A stretch of 64,000 bases of DNA from Vanilla planifolia (GCA_023846275.1 CM043870.1:7315527-7379526); one strand, 5' to 3'. Positions 12,660 through 23,040 are shown, numbered from the stretch's first letter. Numbers and translations: made by a program. Notes: a model not told the origin generated them from the sequence alone.

Positions 12660-14147
12660 ATGGGGTCTGTCAACAGATCCTTTGCGGAAGTCCTGGGCGG
12701 GGGAGCAAGGCCCCCGCCCTGCAAACCCCGGCGAACCACCGTGTACTTTGGTGAACCGGAAATTACTGTCTCCCCTGCGGAGGTGTCTAAGCTCGCTGAG
12801 CCTTACAGACTTGCCCTGGTGGGCAAATTTTCTTACGGGCGCCCTCCTCTGGACATCGTTTGCGCCTCGATGGCCAAGGCTGGCTTTCGGGGAGCGGTCA
12901 CGGTTGGTCTTCTGAATTCACGACATGTCCTTCTCTGATTTGCCGACGAAGACGATTACCTTTTCTGCTGGCTGAAGACGGTGTGGTTCATAAACGAGTT
13001 TCCAATGCGTCTCCTCAAATGGTCCCCTGATTTCCGATTTGATGCAGAGCCTACCACGGTGCCTGTATGGGTCTCTTTCGACAACCTGCCCCTGCACTTA
13101 TTTGACAAATCAATCCTTTTCTCGATGGCAACTGCCATCGGCAACCCTCTGAAAGTCGACACGGCGACGGCGACCGTCTCCAGGCCGCACGTGGCCAAAG
13201 TTTGTGTCGAGTTGGATGTCACAAAGGAGCTCCCCTGTAGGATTCGTATCTCCGCCTACACTGGTGTTCAAACTGGCGGTTTCTGGCAAGCTATCTCTTA
13301 CGATAATCTTCCATACTACTGCCCTCAATGCTTGACCATTGGACATTCCAAGGAGAACTGCAGGAATCGTCCCGTCCACGGCAAACCGGTCCAGGCTGAT
13401 AAATGTAAAAAACTGGCTCTTCCTTCTCCACGCTCTGCCGGCCCCACGTCGAAAAAAATATACTTGGAAAAGGGGCAATGCTCCTCTCCCAAGTCACCGC
13501 CCAAATCGCCGCCCGTATCGCAGCCCAAATCTTCCTGTCCTTCTCCCCGGAGTCAGAACAGGGTTTTTGATAATGGTATTATATCTACCAGGTCGGCGCT
13601 TTGCGGTCCAACCGGCAGTCCTCCATCTGTGGGGCTGAACCGGTTTCGCGCCCGGTCTAATTCCCCGACTCACTTAGCCTCCCCTGGGGAAGCATTGAAA
13701 GATTGTGAACCGGTTGTTATGCAGCCTCATACTGTTCCTGTGGAATTAAATGCAAAAGAGGGCGATCCGGTTCCAAGCTTGCTAGCTCTGCAACTTGAGC
13801 TGCAAAAGAACCGCGGGCCCGAGCCAATTTTCTCCCCGTCCTCAACGACCCATGGTTTGGCGGACGATTCTGCTTCCTCGACTGTTCCGCGTGCTGGATG
13901 GTTTTTTCCCCCCAATGAGCACAGCCCAGTGGAATTACCCCCTCCAAAAATCATCAGCATCACTGTTTCCAGCTCGCGATCTAATGACAGCACGGATGAC
14001 CTTAGCCCACAGGTGGATTTTCCGCCGCTGGCCTCAATCAAAACCAAGATTAAGAAATCTAAAAACATGACTAATTCGGTGATTTCGTCTCCACCATGTA
14101 CTCGAAGTGCGGCGGGCGCGAAACCGCCTCTGAAGATTAATGCATAA
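12660..14147 (+). pseudogene. LINE ORF1 (DUF4283 plus CCHC zinc knuckle), one in-frame stop
   Basis: The nucleic-acid-binding ORF1 protein of a plant L1 LINE, expected to coat the element RNA. The start is the ATG at 12660 (MGSVNRSFAEVLGGG), typical of the family. A DUF4283-like region covers roughly residues 40-200 (LALVGKFSYGRPPLD, VPVWVSFDNLPLHLF). A CX2CX4HX4C knuckle follows, with Cys221, Cys224, His229 and Cys234, then a Pro/Ser-rich tail. The frame is open for 495 codons except for one TGA at 12936-12938 (codon 93), between HVLL and FADEDDY. Arg is usual near this position, so a CGA to TGA change by CpG deamination is likely. The downstream part alone could not start at a normal ATG before the conserved region. 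ORF1 overlaps ORF2 by 8 bp. Confidence 0.9.
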
Positions 14148-17100
14148 TATCCTCTTTTGGAATGCCAGGGGCGTGGGTAACCTGGCTACCATCGGGAGGC
14201 TTCGCCATCTCTTCCGGTCAAACCAGTTAGATCTTATTGCCCTGATGGAACCTTTAGTCGGGGAGGATCGCATCCCGCTCATTTGTTCACAAATTGGATT
14301 GCAAGATGGGTTGAGTGCCTCGTCAGGGAAAATTTGGCTGCTTTGGTCATCCCGGTGCCGCTTATCGGTCATCCGTGGGTCGGATCAAGCAGTTACGATG
14401 CAACTATCCATTCTTGGGGCTTCGGCCGGCCCAGTTTTTGTCACTGCTGTATATGGTAAGCATAATTACATTCAGCGCAGGGAGCTGTGGCTATTCTTAG
14501 AAGGAACAAAGCTCGATGTTGGTTGCTATCCCTGGTGCATTGGCGGGGATTTCAACGTTACCCTGTGCGCGGATGAACAGTCGGGGACGGTGCGTTTCGA
14601 CAGCAGAGCGGCTAATGACTTTCAATCCCTGTTATTCGAGACCAATCTTCACATCCCACCCACTACTGGTAGCCCTTTCTCCTGGATGGGCAAATGCCGG
14701 GGCAGGATTAGGCTCAAGAAATTGGACTATTTCCTCTGTAATGACTGCTGGCTCGATGTCTTTCCTAATGGGAAAATTGAGACCCTCCCGCGGACAACAT
14801 CCGACCATGCACCTTTGCTCTTCCACGTTCTGTCTCCACGCCCCTCCGGGGCGAGGCCGTTTCGCTTCCTCAACATCTGGCTACAACACCCTGACTTCGC
14901 GGAGTTGGTTAAGACTTCGTGGTCTGCCCCAATCGCCGCCTCTGGGATGTTCAAACTTGCTGGTAAGCTGGCTCGACTAAAAGCAGAGCTCAAGACCTGG
15001 AACAGGATTGCCTTTGGTAACATCTTTGAAAGGAAGAACCAGTCGGAGCAGGAGGTTCAGGATGCTGAAGCAGCTCTTGACTCATGCCCCAACTCGGTTA
15101 ATGCGGCTAGGCTCGATTCTGCCTACAGGTCCCTGCAGCTGCGCCTAAAAGCAGAGGAGGAGTACTGGCGTCAAAAGGCAGGGCTGCGTTGGCTCAACGA
15201 GGGTGACGCCAACACAAATTTTTTTCATGCCACGGTTAAGATGAAGCAGCATTCCCTTGGCATCCACAAGCTGATCAAGCCGGACGGGTCTTGGTCGGAA
15301 GGGGTGGAACTGGATCAATTTCTCGTCTCCCACTTCTGTAATTTGTACAAGGACAGACCAATCTGCAATTCTGCCGTCGACTCCATTTTGTCGCACTGGC
15401 CGCACTCCATCTCACCGGCCCAGAATGTGAGTCTTACTCGGCCAACGGACGCCCTTGAGCTGTTTGGGGTTCTATTGGCCATGGCGGATTCGAGTGCTCC
15501 TGGACCGGATGGCTTCACGGTCAAATTCTTCAAGCAATGTTGGTTGCTCTTGGCTCAGGATTTGGTCGACGCCTGCAACGACTTCCTATCTGGTACTGCT
15601 ATCCCTAAAGCCCTTGGCGCGGCGTGGCTTTGCTTGATCCCCAAGTCCCCGGCTGCCTCCTCCCCCAATGACTTTCGCCCAATCGCTTTATGCAACGTGG
15701 GTAGCAAACTGTTTACCAAACTGCTCTTCTCCAGACTTGCCCCTTTGCTTCCTGGGCTCATCTCCGCCGAGCAGTCCGCCTTTGTCAAGGGGAGGAATAT
15801 CACCGACAACCTGTTGCTGGTTCAGGAGATGTTAACCCGGATCAACAGACGACCCAAAGACCGGAATCTCCTCAAAATCGACTTTAAGTCTGCTTTTGAC
15901 AGTGTTAACTGGGATTTCTTGCGCGCTGTCCTTCGGGCCCGTGGCTTCAATGACCATCTCTGCACCCTCATAAGCAATGTACTCAATTCCACCTGGTTAT
16001 CTGTCCTTGTAAATGGCTCTCCTAAAGGTTTTTTTCAGCCGTGCTGTGGCTTTCGTCAAGGGGACCCCCTTTCGCCGGCTCTGTTCATCATATTATTGGA
16101 TTCGTTTAGTCGGGTCCTGCGTCACATCTATAACTCCGATGAGGTTATGAAGTTTTCTTCCATCCCGGGCTGTGCCCCTGTCTCGCATCTGGCTTTTGCG
16201 GATGACCTCATCATCTTCACTACTAGCAACAGAAACTCTCTCCGGGCTCTGCTCAACCACCTCGAACTATTCCTTCAGGCCTCTGCTCTCGAGCTTAACA
16301 GGGATAAATCTTTCATTATTCATGCTAAATCCACTCCGGCTGGAACTAAAAAGCTGACGTTCCGTCTGCTGGGATTCAAAGCCAAGCCGCTGCCCTTTCT
16401 CCACCTTGGCTGCAGCCTTGACTCTGGGCCTGTCCGTTCGGGTCAGTTTCAGAGGCTAATCGACTCAGTCAGGTCTCGCATCTCTTCCTGGCAGAACCGG
16501 CTGCTTTCCATGGGGGGCAGAAAGGTCCTAATCAACTCGGTGGTCTCTTCCATGCATTCCTATGTCTCGGCTGCTTTGAACCCGCCGAAAGTGGTGATCA
16601 GCCGCATCAACAGCATCCTTGCCAATTTTTTCTGGGGTAGAACCAAATTCGGCAATAAACATCACTGGGCCGCCTGGCATAAGCTCGCCAGACCCACCAA
16701 CTGCTCTGGCATCGATCTTTTCAATTTCGGCTCTCAGGTCCTCACTCAAACTGCGTCTATCTGGTGGCGTATTCTTCACACTGTTACGCCATGGTCCCGA
16801 TTCGTGCTGCAAGCGTACCTCGCCAGGGAAGATGGTATTTCTATCCGCCAGGGGGACTCGTCGGGATGGAGAAGATTGGTTCGGTTTATTCACCTGCTGC
16901 GTTTCGTGCGTGCCGGGGACGATGACGATTCGGACCGCTCCGACTCCGCTTCGTCCGGTTCGGACGATTTGGGTCGCAGGCAGGCCGGTCGGACCCGCTT
17001 CCGTCCCCCTGCGGACGACCTGATGAGCCAGCTTAATTGGGTGGGGCTTTGGGTTGGGTGCTGCACGGACAACTATGGGAAGTTCTCCTTCGCGTTGGCT

Positions 17101-17637
17101 TACGGTAAGATCTGCCACTTGGTCCTACCTCAGTTCAAAAGCCATTTTCGTGCCAACCTCCTGTGGCACAAGAGGATCCCAACAAAAATTTCTATCCTGC
17201 TATGGAGAATCCTAAATGACGCCCTTCCCCTTCCTCATAAGATCCAAAGAATCGGTATCTCTCTTGCTCCCAAATGCCCTTTCTGCCCTGCAATTGATAC
17301 CATGGACCACATTTTCTGGAACTGCTCTCATTCCAATCCTACTTGGCTTTGGTTTGAATGTCGTTTGGGCATTGCTAGTCCGCTGCCCCACCATAACAGG
17401 ATTCTTTACTGGTGGTCGCGCTGCTCCACTATAAGCTCCCTTGCCTTTGCGATTCCTGCTACTATATGTTGGATGGCCTGGAAGAACTGGAACTCTGCGA
17501 TTTTTTATGGTGCCTACAGCCCTCCGGACAAATTTCTTTGGGAATCTCAACGGTTTCTTGCTCAGCTTTATAATGGGGGAACGAGGCATCTGCTTTCTGC
17601 AGAAATCCTCACCCTTAGCAAATTAGGACTTATGTAA
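14140..17637 (+). CDS. LINE ORF2: AP-type endonuclease and reverse transcriptase, intact
   Basis: 1165 codons without a break. The protein nicks the target DNA and copies the element RNA from the nick (target-primed reverse transcription). Residues 1-~235 are an APE-type endonuclease: NILFWNARG near the start, GDFNV near residue 135, and SDHAPL from 221. The reverse transcriptase follows: LIPKS and FRPIALCN, KIDFKSAFD with catalytic Asp581, GFRQGDPLSP, and AFADD with FADD at 686-689 (the family has YADD or FADD). After it comes an unusual Asp/Ser/Arg-rich stretch near 926-960, then a zf-RVT zinc-binding region (HKRIPTKISILLWR; CPFC...HIFWNC near 1046-1063). No RNase H domain follows. The start ATG at 14140 overlaps the ORF1 stop by 8 bp, suggesting stop-restart translation. 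All catalytic motifs are present. Confidence 0.96.
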   Translation: MHNILFWNARGVGNLATIGRLRHLFRSNQLDLIALMEPLVGEDRIPLICSQIGLQDGLSASSGKIWLLWSSRCRLSVIRGSDQAVTMQLSILGASAGPVFVTAVYGKHNYIQRRELWLFLEGTKLDVGCYPWCIGGDFNVTLCADEQSGTVRFDSRAANDFQSLLFETNLHIPPTTGSPFSWMGKCRGRIRLKKLDYFLCNDCWLDVFPNGKIETLPRTTSDHAPLLFHVLSPRPSGARPFRFLNIWLQHPDFAELVKTSWSAPIAASGMFKLAGKLARLKAELKTWNRIAFGNIFERKNQSEQEVQDAEAALDSCPNSVNAARLDSAYRSLQLRLKAEEEYWRQKAGLRWLNEGDANTNFFHATVKMKQHSLGIHKLIKPDGSWSEGVELDQFLVSHFCNLYKDRPICNSAVDSILSHWPHSISPAQNVSLTRPTDALELFGVLLAMADSSAPGPDGFTVKFFKQCWLLLAQDLVDACNDFLSGTAIPKALGAAWLCLIPKSPAASSPNDFRPIALCNVGSKLFTKLLFSRLAPLLPGLISAEQSAFVKGRNITDNLLLVQEMLTRINRRPKDRNLLKIDFKSAFDSVNWDFLRAVLRARGFNDHLCTLISNVLNSTWLSVLVNGSPKGFFQPCCGFRQGDPLSPALFIILLDSFSRVLRHIYNSDEVMKFSSIPGCAPVSHLAFADDLIIFTTSNRNSLRALLNHLELFLQASALELNRDKSFIIHAKSTPAGTKKLTFRLLGFKAKPLPFLHLGCSLDSGPVRSGQFQRLIDSVRSRISSWQNRLLSMGGRKVLINSVVSSMHSYVSAALNPPKVVISRINSILANFFWGRTKFGNKHHWAAWHKLARPTNCSGIDLFNFGSQVLTQTASIWWRILHTVTPWSRFVLQAYLAREDGISIRQGDSSGWRRLVRFIHLLRFVRAGDDDDSDRSDSASSGSDDLGRRQAGRTRFRPPADDLMSQLNWVGLWVGCCTDNYGKFSFALAYGKICHLVLPQFKSHFRANLLWHKRIPTKISILLWRILNDALPLPHKIQRIGISLAPKCPFCPAIDTMDHIFWNCSHSNPTWLWFECRLGIASPLPHHNRILYWWSRCSTISSLAFAIPATICWMAWKNWNSAIFYGAYSPPDKFLWESQRFLAQLYNGGTRHLLSAEILTLSKLGLM

Positions 17638-17675
17638 TTCTGCTAGGCGGAAGCACTTGTACCTCTTCTTACATC

Positions 17676-17713
17676 AATAAAATTTTGAAAAAAAAAAAAA
17701 GAAAAAAAAAAAA
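17676..17713 (+). terminator. LINE polyadenylation signal and poly-A tail
   Basis: AATAAA lies at 17676-17681, 38 bases after the ORF2 stop. The A run starts at 17688, with one G at 17701 and As up to 17713. LTR sequence begins at the next base, so this is the 3' end of the LINE. Confidence 0.93.
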
Positions 17714-18719
17714 GGATCCAAAGGCGCAGATCAAGCCCGCCCAGATCCAACGGGCGAGAAGTGTTTCGAACGGCTGCTTCACAAGGTTAATCGGCGCCGT
17801 TCGTTCACCGCGCGGATCCAACGCTCCAGATCAAAATCGAATGGCCGTTTAATCGGCACCGTTCATTCAGCGCCCGGATCCTACGCACGGGATTAAATCG
17901 CGTAAATAGTAATCGCGAGATTTAATCCGTGCCTTTCGATTACGCGCCCGGATCCAACGCTCTGGATTAAGCCAGAACGGTAAAATGCGTTAATCAATCT
18001 GCGCCGTTCGTTTTTGGGCCCGGATCGGACGGTGGCTGCTTTCCGTCCGTTGCCCAAACGGCTAATTAATTTTTGGAGCCTTTGGGGGTGTTTTTAGAGC
18101 TCAAATTTAAGCTCTATAAATAGGGAAAATTTATGTATTTTTCAGTTTAACCTTTGATAAATTTTTCAAAGATTTCAGATCTCAAAATTCGAGCAATCAA
18201 GCAAAAACGGTGCATCCAAGCTCAGAAAGCAAAGCGGCAAGAAAGCTATTGGAATTAGAGGTTTTTCAATTATTTCTCAATTTCTATCCCTCTAATTTGT
18301 CGATTGTGTGTGCCTCCTCTTTTCTCCTATTTCTCTTAAGTTATTTGCCAATTTTTCGTATTTTTCATTTTGGGGCAAGGGCATCCCGGCAGTTGTGCAA
18401 AAGCCCCGGGTTTGAGTTGAGCCTGGTAAAAACTCAAGTAGGTTTGGGATTAGCCGTAGTAAAAATCCCAAGTAGGTTTGAGGTGAACCGTAGGAAAAAC
18501 CTCACTTGTAATCGGTGCATTTAGTGGATTTTTCCCAACACCGGTTGGGGTTGGACATAGACTCGGTTTTGAGTCGAACCACTTAAAAATTTGTGTATTC
18601 AACTCTCTTTACTCTTGCTTAAAGGTTTTTAAGTTTAATTTCGAAATTCGTAAATTTTTTAAATATACAATTCACCCCCCCTCTTGTGAGATTTCCTTAG
18701 CACAAAACACTTCACATGA

Positions 18720-20401
18720 TGATGAAATTATTCCTTTTGTAACCTAGTTATGCGAGCTTGAATGAAATTAGAAATTTAACTTGATTGTCGTTGTCTTTTT
18801 TGTTTGATAATTAAAATTGAATGATGATACACATTCATAGCAATCTTGGCATTAAAGCTTTGTTTGTCATTGTAACTTTCTTTTTCAAGTTATGTAAAAA
18901 GTGTCAATTTAAGTTTTGGGTTTTTGGTGAAACATATTGTGTCTATAATTTGTTTTATGATTAATTGAGAATTGAATGCTAATGCAATTTAGGAGTTCAT
19001 TTAACACAATTACAATTGAATATAGTAATTAATGAATAAATTGATTTGAGAAAGTATTGTTAACCATTAATTTTTATTTGATAATTTGTTATTGGGAAGT
19101 GTTTAAATAATAATAATTATTATAAAATAATAATAATATGTTTTTTTATATAAAAATACATAGAATATTTTTAATACATTTTAAAGGATAGAATTTTCTT
19201 TGATTGAATAATTGAGTTTCGAAACATGATCGACAAATCTTAGAGTACATTTTAGATAATAAAAAAAAACCTATTGCTTACTTCAAACAAAGTCTAAACT
19301 AGAAATATAGGCATTTAAAATTAGTATTTATTTTAAGAATAATTAATTTTTGTTACAAACATTTGCTGCAAGTTATAATAATTATTTATAATTCTTTTTA
19401 TTGAATCGAAGGATGCTTTGGAAGTACATTTTAAAATAATGTTTTCATAAAATATTATTAAAAACATTTTTCTACATTTTTTTTTTTGGAAAATATATTA
19501 ACTGCAATTACAATAATATTTAGTTTTCATATTTAAAAAATTGGAAAGTCTCATTGCAAGGGAATGACTAATACGAGTTTATTTGCTGTTATTTAAATGA
19601 TTTTTCGTAATAAAAATCCACTGAGAAATAGAAAAAAGAACTACAGATAAACTAAACCAGCATTAAGCATGAAGTTTTTAAAAGAAAGGAAGGTTAATTA
19701 ATCCCTTTACATTGTCTCTCTCTTGTGATTTATTTTAGTCAAAAGTAAAGACTACAAATTGGGCTTTACTAAGCACGTAATGGGTTGTTAGGCAAAACTT
19801 TTGACATTGGAGAGTTAATTAAAAATTAAAATTTATATATACAAAAAGAAGATTTGACAAAAATATTTTTCATAAAAAAATAATTATATTAAAATAATAT
19901 GATTAGAATTTGGAATACATGAAAAAAGTTTGATGTGATTTTCATTGAGAATAAGATTACAACAACACAACTAAAGATGGTTTAGATTATAGTATCTTTA
20001 GGATCATATCACTCTTAAAAATCCTATTCATCACAAGATCAATGATTTTGTTGATAATTATGTATAAAAGAATCTAACATTATTAAAAAAATGATAAAAA
20101 TCTTAATCCAATATGCCACTTGCAACTTTACCATGTAGCAACATGTGAATAGATAGTTTGCAAATTGTTTAAGATAATTTACTATGTAAATCATAAATAA
20201 TAATATAAAAAATGCTAAAAATATATTTTTAAATTAGATTGGCAACATGAAATAAGAAAAAAAATATATTAAAAAATGATGCATAGTTTGAAACTGATTC
20301 AAATCATAAGTTAAGCAAGAAAACACTACAAACCACTAAGCCAATTGTTATATCAAATTGACTTCAAATTAAGAACCCTCACCAACCCACTTGGAAAGCT
20401 T
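18720..20401. other. AT-rich spacer upstream of the proline-rich gene
   Basis: No gene, RNA gene or clear repeat is seen. The DNA is very AT-rich with homopolymer A/T runs. Its 3' part is the upstream region of the gene at 20470. Confidence 0.5.
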
Positions 20402-20409
20402 TATAAATA
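20402..20409 (+). promoter_or_regulatory. TATA box of the proline-rich protein gene
   Basis: TATAAATA is 61 bp before the ATG at 20470. The earlier in-frame ATG at 20419 is only 10 bases after the box, upstream of where transcription would start (about 30 bp from the TATA box), so this box decides the start codon. Confidence 0.7.
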
Positions 20410-20469
20410 CCCTCATCCATGGTTTCCATCTTCACAACACAACCAAGCTTGCTAAGCTTGACATTGCTC

Positions 20470-21207
20470 ATGGCTAATATGCTCACAGTAGTTGTCCTCT
20501 CCATCTTTGTTGTGCTTATCTCCTTCAATAGCTCTGCACAGGGAGCCTCTCGCTTTCTCCTAAACTCCAATCGTGAACCACCTTTGCAGCCTCAAGAAAA
20601 CCCAACATTCCCATGGCCACAATTTCCAAAATATTTCACTATTGCTGAAGCCCCATCTCTCCCAAAACCCGAAGCACCACCAAAGACAAGATGCTCCAAA
20701 TCTGAAGCAGCTCAGAAATCGAAATTCCCACCAAAGCCCAACGAACACAAATCACCGAAGTTAGCATTTCCTCCGAGTCATGAAGTGCCACTGTTTCCCA
20801 AGCCACAACCTCCTCCACTGCATCAAATGTGGCCTTTCCCCATGCCCAAATGGCCAATGCCCAGTTTCCATCAAAGAAAAACTCTTCCAAAGAGAGCATT
20901 GCCTCCATTGCCTCAAGTGCCAGATTTGCCTGTGTTCGAGCTATCGCCTCAAGCTGAAAAACTGGCTCCACCAAATCACAAACTCGAGTCACAACCGAAG
21001 CTTGAAGGACACCTAAGGCAACATAAGCCTGCATTTGCACCCAAGTCTGAAGACACAACATTGCCCAATGCAAACTCAAATCCAAATCCTTCACTCCCTC
21101 CACAACCTGAAATGCAACCGAAGTTTGAGGAGCCTGCAATGCAACCCATGCCTTATCACGAAATCCAACCTAAGAAGGCTGAAGGACCAATTCCACCTAG
21201 GGATTAA
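20470..21207 (+). CDS. Secreted proline-rich protein, likely cell wall
   Basis: A 245-residue protein, single exon. Residues 1-~24 (MANMLTVVVLSIFVVLISFN, then SSAQG) form a signal peptide. The mature part is rich in Pro, Lys, Glu, Gln and His, with irregular PKPEAPPK, PPLPQVPDLP and PPQPEMQPKFEEP motifs and only one Cys, as expected of an unstructured wall protein. The reading frame is open from 20419, but the TATA box at 20402 leaves no room for a leader, so the ATG at 20470, which directly starts the signal peptide, is chosen. It is about 5.3 kb upstream of the PELPK-type gene on the same strand. Both mature proteins begin with an Ala-x-Arg-x-Leu-like motif (GASRFLL here, HAARVLV there), so they may be distant paralogues. 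No enzyme domain is visible; a precise function cannot be given. Confidence 0.78.
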   Translation: MANMLTVVVLSIFVVLISFNSSAQGASRFLLNSNREPPLQPQENPTFPWPQFPKYFTIAEAPSLPKPEAPPKTRCSKSEAAQKSKFPPKPNEHKSPKLAFPPSHEVPLFPKPQPPPLHQMWPFPMPKWPMPSFHQRKTLPKRALPPLPQVPDLPVFELSPQAEKLAPPNHKLESQPKLEGHLRQHKPAFAPKSEDTTLPNANSNPNPSLPPQPEMQPKFEEPAMQPMPYHEIQPKKAEGPIPPRD

Positions 21208-22340
21208 GGAGTAACCCAATATGCTTCTTCTATAACAGAGATTTTCGCTTCATGTTGTTTGTTATGTGGGTGATTGTTTTCTATATTTCCTTTTACGTAC
21301 TGGTGTTATCTTGTAGTCGCATATTCTAAATTTCATGTAACTTGTAGTATTGAATGAGTCCTTGAATTTAAGAGAAGTATGGTGTGAAAATGAAGATTTA
21401 AGTTCAGAAAAGCATATCGTCAGTTTAGCATGCTGCAAAACAAAATTCAAATTTGGAATTTTTCAACAATGGTCTTGCCCAACTTTAGTTGAACTCCTTC
21501 AAAGTGACGACCTTCATGTTTGAGTTTGGCAATGTCCCACAAATTTGCATTCAAGCCTCCCTTTAAGGGTTGGTAAGACTCTTTAGTTTTTTTAATGAAG
21601 TTTCAATGCTTTTAATTACATATTTTTGTATTTGCTTTGAAATTTGCACAAAAGTAAATGTGTTCTTCCCAAAATTTAGATGCTACAGCATGTTAATGCC
21701 AAAAAAAATGTAAACTCAACATTGACCACACTAAAAAATCGAAGTATAATATAAAAGGAGAGACTAACAAATTATTGGAATAATTTAGAAGAGTAATAAA
21801 TTAGTAGTCTAAATTAGATCTAATAGATAACTGTATTAAAATGCATCAATTTTAAAAGCTAAATTATTAGATTTTATAATATAAAAAACAGGATATATTT
21901 TAAATATTTATTATGAGAAAATTCTTTAATTATATCTCAACAATTTAATTTTCATTTAAGAATCTATTAATGTTAAATTCACTTTTTTTAAAAAAAATAA
22001 GTTATTTTAACTTATAAATTATATGCGCCACTGCAAAATATATGACATTTATGATGACTTGTTTTGTCAAAAATTTCTTTTATCGCAAAAAGGTCTTTGT
22101 AGTCAACTCTCTTTGAAGCCACTTGATTTTTAAAGTCATACACATATAAAATGATATATTTGCAAGAACTTCTTTAAACAAAAGAGTTTTTTGTTATGAA
22201 ATTCATAGGTTATTTCTCTTTTTTATGAAAATATTTTGTTATTATAAAAATTATTTTGATATAAATTTGGTTCTTTTGAAAATGTTAAATAAAATAAATT
22301 CTTATAATGAAATCAAACCCTTTGTTTTACTTTAGTATTT

Positions 22341-23040
22341 CAAACAAATATTTATTTCAACTTGCATAAAAAATAAAATAATATCATTTTCATCCTATAA
22401 ATGAAATCTATTATTCTTCAAATTTAAATAAAATTTACTAACTATTTATTTCATTGTATTAAAGTATAAATAAAGTAAATAAACTATAACATATCTTATG
22501 CTAAATTTGTTGTTGCAACATCTATTACAACCTAATAGGTTAAACCTAATACATATTTCCTAGTGTAATTGCAAAAGGAAAAGAAATAGGTCATTCTTCC
22601 ACTTAGAGCTCCCTTAGAGTTTTGTGAAATTTATTTATTTTACTCATAATTTTTAAGTCAAAAATAGGCCAAATCAATTGTCACATATTTAGCAAACAAG
22701 TTTTCATAAACTTAATGTAAACATATTTAACAAACCAATATTTATTTAAGCTCACATAAAAAAATAAAATAGTGTCATTTTTCAACTCATAAAAGAAATA
22801 TACTATTCCTTAAAAATAAATAAAATTGACTAACTAATAATTTCATTATATTGCAACAAAAATAACTTAAATAAACTATAACATGTTTTATACTAAATTT
22901 GCTGTAACAATAACATCTATTACAACCCAATAACTTAAATCATAATACATGTCTCCTAATGCAATTGTAAAAAGGAAAAGAAGTAGGAAATTCTTGCATT
23001 TAGAGATGTCTTGGAGTTTTGTGAAATATATTTATATTAC
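22341..23040 (+). repeat. Tandem duplication at a 390-bp offset
   Basis: Unit one (22341-~22645) and unit two (22731-~23040) share ordered blocks: CAAAC-AATATTTATTT, AAAATAAAATA-T-TCATTTT, ATAAACTATAACAT, AACATCTATTACAACC, AAAAGGAAAAGAA-TAGG and GAGTTTTGTGAAAT. They differ by scattered substitutions and small gaps. There is no coding capacity and no recognised family. Confidence 0.85.

Larger units (their letters stand above)
12651..17713 (+). mobile_element. L1-type LINE, nearly intact, inserted in LTR copy A
   Basis: A plant L1-type non-LTR retrotransposon with two overlapping reading frames, a very short 3' UTR, an AATAAA signal and a 3' poly-A tail. It lies in LTR copy A: before it, sequence up to about 12650 (CCCACCTTATGAC) matches copy B, and at 17714 copy A resumes with GGATCCAAAGGCGC. 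About 7-8 bp of target present in copy B are missing and no target duplication is visible. The first ATG is about 9 bases after the 5' junction, so there is almost no 5' UTR; either it was lost on insertion or the element is very slightly 5'-truncated. The element is GC- and CpG-rich against its AT-rich surroundings, which with the open ORF2 points to a fairly recent insertion. Confidence 0.95.
8776..18714 (+). mobile_element. Solo LTR, copy A, split by two later insertions
   Basis: The outer element of a nested set. Its parts are 8776-9609, 12551-~12650 and 17714-18714, about 1.9 kb in all, and they align in order with the uninterrupted copy B (37846-39655, reverse strand). The 5-bp repeat CATGA flanks it on both sides (8771-8775 and 18715-18719). 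It has GC- and CpG-rich middle modules with tandem GGATCCAACG-type blocks, a TATAAATA box at 18115-18122 and a C-rich CAATTCACCCCCCC motif near the 3' end. No internal retroelement region remains, so it is a solo LTR. Whether it is Ty1/copia or another superfamily cannot be settled from an LTR alone. Confidence 0.85.

Noticed and set aside
16528-17118. 196-codon minus-strand frame inside LINE ORF2
   Set aside because: It is antisense to a conserved reverse-transcriptase frame in GC-rich DNA, with no recognisable domain.
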